A stretch of DNA of 19,375 nucleotides from JANRKH01 sp033761815 (lineage in GTDB: Bacteria; Pseudomonadota; Alphaproteobacteria; Rickettsiales; Rickettsiaceae): NCBI GenBank assembly GCA_033761815.1, contig JANRMF010000100.1, positions 1 to 19,375 of the forward strand, read 5' to 3'. The translations under genes were made by a program, and so were the position numbers. A model generated the notes under the pieces. It did no database searches. It saw only the letters and a list, made by a program, of their open reading frames with translations, and was not told the DNA's origin. The number at the start of each line of letters is the position of its first letter. Position 1 is the first letter of the stretch. Below, in pieces: positions 13,827 through 19,375 of this stretch.

Positions 13827-15287
13827 CTATATATCTTCATTAATTATGTCTTTTATTTTAGCATTTAAGCTTTTATTGTTGTTTGCTTGCATCTTTGCTG
13901 CATTTGCAATCTTCTTTGCATTTGCTTTTTTTCCATAATAATACTCTGACAAGGCTCTATAATAAAGGCTTGTCGCATTATCTCCTTTCTTATCATATGC
14001 TAGAGATAAATAATTCAAAAGCAATTTATTATTTCCAAAACGTTCCTTGTTCATTTCAAGCATTGAGATTGAACTATCTATCTCGCTTTTTTCACTGAGC
14101 AGAATAATTTTTGCAATAGCAAGTTCAATTTTTATGATCTGGCTATTTGTAAGGCTTGCAGCTCTCTCATAATATATAATAGCATCTTTTGATCCAGCGC
14201 TAAGTAATAGCTCTGCTTTTTTTTGCAAAAAAAATGGGTATTTTGGATATTTTTTTATTAATTCATCAATTTGCCTTGTGGCCGCTTGGATATCATGTTT
14301 TTTTTGACTCATACATATACTAGCATATTTCAAGTAATCTTGATCTAATGATTCACGGGCCGCACCCTCCCCAAAAGCTCCTAATTTTGCTGAGCTCATT
14401 TTATAGGCAAAAGATGTATCTTCATCTCTTGACGCGCTGTCTTTCTGGAGGCTCCTTTCATCAGACCTAGAGGATTTTACAGAAGAAAGAGATTTTAACA
14501 TATTTATCCTCTCCGGACAAATAGGATGGGTTCTATCATATCTCGAAACATCACTAAAATTTTGCCTAGAATCTAAGTAATTGAGAATATGAAGTAGCCC
14601 CGAATCATCATATCCCGCCTTCTGCAAAATCCTACTTGCGCTAGCATCAGCAACAAGCTCATTCTCTCTTGAAAATTTCAAAATTGACCTCTCATATGTG
14701 TGCATTCCCACGCCAATCTGATTATATAAAATATCTGTAGATCCCGTAATAGCCGCCGCGGCTGCGCCAAGAAGAATTGTACTAGCTAAAATTCCATTAT
14801 TATTCATAATTTTATTTTGAAGCTGTAATAGATGACCAGATTTAATATGACCAAGTTCATGGGCTATAACCCCCCTAATTACATTTGGGTCAGAAAAAGT
14901 TGCAATTAAACCCGAGGAAATATATATATCACCTCCATATGTAGTAAATGCATTAGGCTGTTTATCAACGAGTATGTGAATTCTCACATTTTTTACTCCT
15001 GATGCATTTAATATAGGCCGGGCTATTTTTTCAATGGAGTTATTTATCTCCGCATCAATAATTTCTGTATATACCTCTGAAAAATTAAGATTTGTATTGT
15101 CGCTCGTCGCTAAGGTACTATTATGTACATTACACTCCTTACTCCCATCAACTCTTAATTTCTGAGAGGTATATAGCTGAGTGAAATTAAGATTTGTATT
15201 GTCGTTTGCGATTGAAGAAAGAGGGGCTGAAAGCAATATCAAAAAATAAATCAAGATCAATTTTATGTTATTCTGAAATTTGCGCAT
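13827..15287 (-). CDS. Periplasmic M48 metalloprotease with TPR-like C-terminus (BepA-like)
   Basis: 486 residues. The signal peptide covers about 1-27 (IYFLILLSAPLSSIA before the cut). The M48 catalytic domain (about 75-265) carries HELGH with zinc ligands His143 and His147 and catalytic Glu144; the third ligand is the Glu of ENELVADASA, and SRYDRTHPICPERI follows as expected. Residues about 310-470 are helical and TPR-like. This layout matches BepA/YfgC, which degrades or helps assemble outer-membrane beta-barrel proteins such as LptD. The neighbours (AsmA-like protein, DsbA-like oxidoreductase, TolC) fit an envelope quality-control role. Ribosome site AAAGGA lies seven bases before the ATG. 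Oddities: an internal direct repeat near the N-terminus, and the whole upstream spacer is a palindromic element. Confidence 0.94.
   Translation of the reverse strand: MRKFQNNIKLILIYFLILLSAPLSSIANDNTNLNFTQLYTSQKLRVDGSKECNVHNSTLATSDNTNLNFSEVYTEIIDAEINNSIEKIARPILNASGVKNVRIHILVDKQPNAFTTYGGDIYISSGLIATFSDPNVIRGVIAHELGHIKSGHLLQLQNKIMNNNGILASTILLGAAAAAITGSTDILYNQIGVGMHTYERSILKFSRENELVADASASRILQKAGYDDSGLLHILNYLDSRQNFSDVSRYDRTHPICPERINMLKSLSSVKSSRSDERSLQKDSASRDEDTSFAYKMSSAKLGAFGEGAARESLDQDYLKYASICMSQKKHDIQAATRQIDELIKKYPKYPFFLQKKAELLLSAGSKDAIIYYERAASLTNSQIIKIELAIAKIILLSEKSEIDSSISMLEMNKERFGNNKLLLNYLSLAYDKKGDNATSLYYRALSEYYYGKKANAKKIANAAKMQANNNKSLNAKIKDIINEDI
15082..15204 (-). repeat. Direct repeat inside the M48 protease gene
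   Basis: The same 21 bases occur at 15082-15102 and 15184-15204, exactly 102 bases (34 codons) apart, so the reading frame is kept. In the protein this gives DNTNLNF at residues 29-35 and again at 63-69, each followed by a similar LYT/VYT segment. Looser similarity extends about 25 bases beyond the identical part. It looks like an in-frame partial duplication just after the signal peptide, outside the catalytic domain. Confidence 0.8.
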
Positions 15288-15298
15288 ATAGGGGTCCT

Positions 15299-15445
15299 TT
15301 AGGTTCTGAGTAATTTCTATGTAATAGAGGAATTTATAGGCATTTTCGCCCGCAGAAACGTAAGTCTATGGGGTATACATGCGTATTCGAGGCGCGAAAA
15401 TAACGACTAAATTACCTATTAGATAGAAATATACACAGAACCTAG
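15299..15445. repeat. ~147-bp palindromic element filling the AsmA-M48 spacer
   Basis: Left arm 15299-15350 and right arm 15395-15445 are inverted repeats of about 50 bases. Both start TAGGTTCTG, then share ATTTCTAT, TAATAG, AATTTA and ATTTTCGC, roughly 80% alike with small gaps. The core of about 45 bases contains CGTAAGTCTATGGGG. The right end coincides with the TAG stop of the AsmA-like gene (15442-15444) and the left end abuts the AAAGGA ribosome site of the M48 gene, so the element occupies the spacer completely. The RNA would fold into a long hairpin. The core shows partial similarity to that of the element at 6933-7068 (17 of 25 bases from CGTAAG), suggesting one family. Confidence 0.8.
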
Positions 15446-17952
15446 TATTTTTCATCAAAATAGAACGGGGTTACCACAACAGCTCCTTTATTACCAAGGA
15501 AATATTTAATAACTGGCACGCTTCCAACAAGGTAGTTAAGGCCGTATAAAGATGGTATAACGCCTCCCCTTATATAAGCGGTAGAATTAGTGAGGTTTAT
15601 ATCTGCCTTTGCAAAAAAATTGAAATAAGGACCATTCGCACTCACATCTCTGAATCTCCATTGGTCATTTTCTATGATAATATCGCCTTTAATAAAATCA
15701 AAAGGTACGTTATTATTTGTAATCGCACCCAGCAACCCAGGCACGGAAATAAAAGAAACCATTTTTGTAATAAATTTATTTTTCAGAGTATCAAACTTGG
15801 TCATTACAAATTTCCCTTTTAATTGATTATTGGAAGCATTAGCCTCCGTATCAATTTTTGCCCTTAAAAAACCCCCACGAATTTTATTCGTTATCCCAAG
15901 GGATGAAAAGAACTTACCAGCTTCGTTGGTTTCTATATTGTAATTCGGGTTTTCTTGATCATCAATATACTCCAATCTTAAATAATTTTTCTGATCTATC
16001 GATGAAAATAATTTCGCGCTAGAGCAACGAGACTCTTTGCATTCAAGATCAATCAAAGTATCAGTAAAAGTAACCTTATTTTTCAGCTTGATTTTGTCTA
16101 AAGATATATTGAGCATAACCTTATTCTGATGTTCATTTTTTTGATTAAAAAATTTGCTCAAATCTTCTTCTGATAGGTCGAGCATTTTTCCATGTATCTT
16201 TATTGAGTTACTTGAATCTGTAAAAGCAAGCTCTGCTTTGAAATCATTATTTAAATATTTCACATTATCAAATGACATTATGTTAGTATGTTTTGACGTT
16301 GAAAATTTCCCAGAAATAAGTAAATCATCCTCTCCGGAAAGCTTATATTTAAATAAATGCACATCATCCAGATTATTATCTTTGCTACTCAAAACGAAAC
16401 TGGCTCTCTTCTCGGTTTTTTTATCAAGTGCTATTGTTGGTATTCTGAAGTGTATCTTGGTCAGATCCGCGCTTGCATGAATATTTGACTTCATATTTTT
16501 ATCAAGATCGTAGCTAATTTTTAGGATGGAAGATCCATCTTCAAATTTTATCGGCATCTCAGAAAGTTCATTATTTTTAAGGAATATCTTAGACTGAAGA
16601 GAACATATTTTGTCATTCTCCTCGAATAAGTTTACATATACATCAATATTACTCTGAAAATTATCTAAAAGACCTGAGCCCTTTAGCTCTATTTTTTTGC
16701 CATTAAATTTTCCATCTAAAGTATAATTTTTTATTTTTGCTATATTGTTGAAAATTCCCATTTCAAATTTGGAAACTTTGCTTTTTATATCAAAAAACAT
16801 AGGGTCCTTAGGATTGCCCGTTACCTTAATATCAACATCACTTTCAGCGATTCCAGTTGAACTTGCCAAATCTATTCCGAAATTTTTCATCTCTTCTAAT
16901 GTTTTTTGGTCTATGAACTCAGTAAGGCCAGATGCTTTGCCTTTAGTTTTTGCCTCAATAATATAGAGAATATTTTGCGATAGGTAATCAAAATGCACAA
17001 ACCCTTCCGTTACTTTATTTTCAGCAATTACTGCTTCTTTTATGTCTATCGAAATTTCCTTTCCCCTTAGTTTAATTGGAAGCATTTTGGAAAAAGCATA
17101 AGGAGCTGCTTTGTCATATGTGTAGCTAACATTCTCAATTACAAAATCACCTGAGAAATTTTCTTCTGTAACTTTACTTGCAAATAACTTGAAATCTTTT
17201 TTTGCAATCCTAATTAAATTTGCAGGCACCTGGATTTTAAAATCTCCACTTGTTAAATTGCCCGAAGAAATTGAGTAATCAAAAAATTGATAAACTGGAT
17301 TTTCTTGACTTAAAAAAATTTCATATAGTCTTATTGGTAAATTTTTTGCATCCCCCTTGATAGCAATATTATTGATTATGTTATTTTGGATCCGGATTTT
17401 TGCTTGAAGATTAAGGTAGCCATTATTGATTGAAAATTTTAGATCACTAAAATCTAGAGATTTTTTTGAAGATCTAAGTTGAGTACGAAGGCTCACAGTA
17501 TCAACTCCAGCATGATTTTCTTTGATATATTTACTTTTTGTCTCAATTAGAGCATCAACGAACGAAAGTCTTGAATTATATATACCATGAGATTCGACCT
17601 CAAAATCTATACCGTCATTAATTTTTAAATCATCCACCTTCATGGAATATTCAGTTTTACGCCTAAATATTAAGTCTGTTATACTATATGCAATATTTAT
17701 GTTCTGAGTTTGAATTTCATCATGAATATGCTTAAATTTTCCATTTTTTATGATTATTGCATTTGATGTAATCTGTAAATTCGCACATGAGAATTCCACC
17801 CCGGCATAACTCGCATATTTTGCAATAAGGTAATTTCCTAGGGTATTTCTGGTAAAAGGTGGAATTAATAGCAGAATAAGAATGGTTGTTATTATAACAA
17901 AATACTTTGCTACCCTAAAAAGGAGCTTTAAACCGGACTTTATCTGAGACAT
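15442..17952 (-). CDS. AsmA/YhdP-like envelope protein (DUF3971-type)
   Basis: 836 residues. A single N-terminal membrane anchor (about 13-33, YFVIITTILILLLIPPF) is followed by a long periplasmic region of repeated beta-strand segments, as in AsmA/TamB/YhdP bridge-like proteins. The last 200 or so residues (from about 640) carry the AsmA-like C-terminal pattern: GGFLRAKIDTEANASNNQLK, GKFVMTKF, a hydrophobic helix VSFISVPGLLGAI, FDFIKGDIIIENDQW, and RGGVIPSLYGLNYLVGSVPV. YhdP in E. coli is larger (about 1,260 residues) and helps move phospholipids between inner and outer membranes; that role is inferred here. It is first in an envelope cluster with M48 and DsbA-like genes. The TAG stop is formed by the edge of the palindromic element. 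No good ribosome site precedes the ATG. Confidence 0.85.
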   Translation of the reverse strand: MSQIKSGLKLLFRVAKYFVIITTILILLLIPPFTRNTLGNYLIAKYASYAGVEFSCANLQITSNAIIIKNGKFKHIHDEIQTQNINIAYSITDLIFRRKTEYSMKVDDLKINDGIDFEVESHGIYNSRLSFVDALIETKSKYIKENHAGVDTVSLRTQLRSSKKSLDFSDLKFSINNGYLNLQAKIRIQNNIINNIAIKGDAKNLPIRLYEIFLSQENPVYQFFDYSISSGNLTSGDFKIQVPANLIRIAKKDFKLFASKVTEENFSGDFVIENVSYTYDKAAPYAFSKMLPIKLRGKEISIDIKEAVIAENKVTEGFVHFDYLSQNILYIIEAKTKGKASGLTEFIDQKTLEEMKNFGIDLASSTGIAESDVDIKVTGNPKDPMFFDIKSKVSKFEMGIFNNIAKIKNYTLDGKFNGKKIELKGSGLLDNFQSNIDVYVNLFEENDKICSLQSKIFLKNNELSEMPIKFEDGSSILKISYDLDKNMKSNIHASADLTKIHFRIPTIALDKKTEKRASFVLSSKDNNLDDVHLFKYKLSGEDDLLISGKFSTSKHTNIMSFDNVKYLNNDFKAELAFTDSSNSIKIHGKMLDLSEEDLSKFFNQKNEHQNKVMLNISLDKIKLKNKVTFTDTLIDLECKESRCSSAKLFSSIDQKNYLRLEYIDDQENPNYNIETNEAGKFFSSLGITNKIRGGFLRAKIDTEANASNNQLKGKFVMTKFDTLKNKFITKMVSFISVPGLLGAITNNNVPFDFIKGDIIIENDQWRFRDVSANGPYFNFFAKADINLTNSTAYIRGGVIPSLYGLNYLVGSVPVIKYFLGNKGAVVVTPFYFDEKY

Positions 17953-17980
17953 TTATCATTTTTGTTAACTTGAATGTTTC

Positions 17981-17989
17981 ATTATATCA
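17981..17989 (-). promoter_or_regulatory. Extended -10 promoter of the AsmA-like gene
   Basis: The minus strand reads TGATATAAT (TGn plus a perfect TATAAT at 17981-17986). TAGACG lies 18 bases upstream of the hexamer and is a fair -35. The start codon is 28 bases downstream, a short normal leader. It probably drives the AsmA-M48-DsbA unit. Confidence 0.45.
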
Positions 17990-18057
17990 GTTTAAGTATT
18001 ATCTCGTCTAGTATTTTGGAGATTTACATAACAAGAGTTTTTCGCTAGTTTGTGCTT

Positions 18058-18063
18058 TATAAT
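18058..18063 (+). promoter_or_regulatory. Possible -10 box for ugd
   Basis: A perfect TATAAT lies 24 bases before the ugd start on the plus strand, in the divergent spacer shared with the AsmA-like gene. No convincing -35 lies at 16-18 bases, so only the hexamer and its position support it. Confidence 0.35.
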
Positions 18064-18087
18064 AAATACTTGTAAAAAGGAATTGAA

Positions 18088-19375
18088 ATGAAAATAGGTT
18101 TTATCGGAGCTGGGTATGTTGGTCTAATTAGCGGCATTATGTCTGCTTCTATAGGAAGAGAAGTTGTTTGTATAGATCGAGATAGAAGCAAAATTGAAGC
18201 GTTGAAAAATAAAGAATGCGTTATATTTGAGAAAGATTTGGATATTTACCTAAGCAAAACCCTAGATGAAAATATGATTAGTTTTTCATATGATTACTCA
18301 GATCTAAAAAGTTGCAGAGCTGTTTTTGTTTGTGTCGGAACGCCCTCAAGAGAGGATGGGAGTGCTGATTTATCATATGTTTTTGAGTCTCTAGAGGAAC
18401 TTGCTAGAAATATTACTAAAGATTGTCTTGTGGTGATAAAATCTACAGTACCTCCTGGCTCCTGTAAAATTTTCCAAAAATTTCTCAAAGATCTAGGATT
18501 TGATAATAAAATCGCATCTAATCCTGAATTTTTAAGAGAAGGATCGGCTATATCTGACTTTTTAAATGGAGACAGAATCGTTGCAGGAGGCGACAAAGAA
18601 AGCACTGAGTTACTCAGGAGAATATATCAACCCCTGATAGAAAAAGGCACAATTTTCCTTGCAACTGATACGACTACTTCTGAAATGATCAAATATTGCT
18701 CTAATAGTTTTCTTGCAATTAAACTCTCTTTTATCAATGAGATGTCAAATTTATGCGAAGAAATGGGGGGGGATATTCAAACTCTATCAAAAGGTATGGG
18801 ACTAGATCAAAGAATAGGTTCTATGTTTTTGAAGGTAGGGCCTGGATATGGAGGGTCATGCTTTCCAAAAGATACTCTCGCTCTTTCCCACCTTGCAAAA
18901 ACTGTAAATGTTAGGTGCGATGTTCTTGATGCTGCAATTGACTCAAACCTTAGAAGATATGAATTAATGAGAGATAAGATTAAGTCCATATGTGGTACGA
19001 AGCGAAATTTATCTATATTTGGACTTGCTTTTAAAGCAGGGACTGATGATGTAAGAGAAAGCCCGGCCGTTAGGATAATTGAATTACTCATAGAAGAAGG
19101 TTTTCATTTGAAAATTTACGATCCCGTTGCTGGAAAAAATTTCAGTAAATTAGGTATTAGCGATGCGATTTTTTGTGATAATATACAAGAAGCATGTAAA
19201 GAAAGTGATGGTATAGTTATACTCACTGAATGGCCAATTTTTGCGAATTTAGATTTTGCAGAACTAGCAAGTGTAATGAATTCGAGAATATTAATAGATC
19301 TTCGAATTATATCAGATGTAGATCTTGCCAAAAAATCGGGATTCAAGGTTTACATGGTAGGAAGTAAGGCAGAAA
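18088..19375 (+). CDS. ugd: UDP-glucose 6-dehydrogenase (3' end beyond window)
   Basis: Open for 429 codons to the window edge with no stop, so the C-terminus is cut by the boundary; family members are about 430-450 residues, so little is missing. The enzyme oxidises UDP-glucose to UDP-glucuronate with two NAD+, supplying envelope or capsule sugars. The Rossmann motif GAGYVG is at 7-12. Conserved blocks STVPPG, NPEFLREG and GPGYGGSCFPKD follow, the last holding catalytic Cys258, then FGLAFKAGTDDVRESPA. AAGGA lies six bases before the ATG. It is the only clear plus-strand gene, divergent from the AsmA-like gene. The C-terminal segment reads LIDLRI where many homologues have DGRN, which may be ordinary divergence. 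Confidence 0.96.
   Translation, partial: MKIGFIGAGYVGLISGIMSASIGREVVCIDRDRSKIEALKNKECVIFEKDLDIYLSKTLDENMISFSYDYSDLKSCRAVFVCVGTPSREDGSADLSYVFESLEELARNITKDCLVVIKSTVPPGSCKIFQKFLKDLGFDNKIASNPEFLREGSAISDFLNGDRIVAGGDKESTELLRRIYQPLIEKGTIFLATDTTTSEMIKYCSNSFLAIKLSFINEMSNLCEEMGGDIQTLSKGMGLDQRIGSMFLKVGPGYGGSCFPKDTLALSHLAKTVNVRCDVLDAAIDSNLRRYELMRDKIKSICGTKRNLSIFGLAFKAGTDDVRESPAVRIIELLIEEGFHLKIYDPVAGKNFSKLGISDAIFCDNIQEACKESDGIVILTEWPIFANLDFAELASVMNSRILIDLRIISDVDLAKKSGFKVYMVGSKAE

Noticed and set aside
1..19375. CRISPR array, prophage, toxin-antitoxin or other defence system
   Set aside because: No regularly spaced direct repeats, integrase, capsid or nuclease genes were seen; the repeats present are palindromic and few.

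Overview
The window looks like chromosome from an AT-rich, host-associated alphaproteobacterium, most likely of the order Rickettsiales. This rests on low G+C, the bL19 sequence, which closely resembles Rickettsia L19, the PopZ/DUF2497 gene next to a TolC-type gene, an AsmA-like/M48/DsbA-like envelope block, a ProP-type (MHS) transporter, and short palindromic elements placed tightly between genes. Species level cannot be read from the sequence alone. Every confident gene from about 149 to 17952 lies on the minus strand. Only ugd at the right edge is on the plus strand.

Reading the minus strand in its transcription direction (right to left): an AsmA/YhdP-like envelope protein (17952-15442); a palindromic element that exactly fills the next spacer (15299-15445); a periplasmic M48 protease with a TPR-like C-terminus (15287-13827); a membrane-anchored DsbA-like thioredoxin (13760-12747), then a possible 22-codon ORF and a terminator; tolC with its own promoter (12454-11105); a PopZ/DUF2497 protein (11086-10586) overlapping by 4 bases a large secreted, disordered protein of unknown function (10589-8604); trmD (8578-7883); rplS (7719-7360); and tRNA-Val(UAC) (7231-7156). 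These are housekeeping and envelope functions.

The 6416-7155 interval has no intact gene. It holds three copies of a short inverted-repeat sequence (two of them form a ~136-bp palindromic element), an orphan plus-strand terminator, a possible gene remnant, and the likely control region of the next operon.

That operon (6415-4599, possibly to 3285) reads as a sulfane-sulfur detoxification cassette: rhodanese-DUF2892 fusion, TauE/SafE-type permease, Blh/ETHE1-like persulfide dioxygenase, then a ProP-like MFS transporter. The permease is only 142 residues and looks like a full-length TauE/SafE with the middle removed in frame. Local base composition is somewhat richer in G+C than the envelope genes. 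Downstream is a 928-residue fusion of a Na+/solute symporter to a histidine kinase (2935-149), CbrA-like in layout, with an extended -10 promoter so close to its start codon that the mRNA may be nearly leaderless.

The right edge holds UDP-glucose 6-dehydrogenase (18088 to the end, open), divergent from the AsmA-like gene. The points most worth a second look are the palindromic elements, the shortened permease in the sulfur cassette, the symporter-kinase fusion, and the PopZ-coupled secreted protein.
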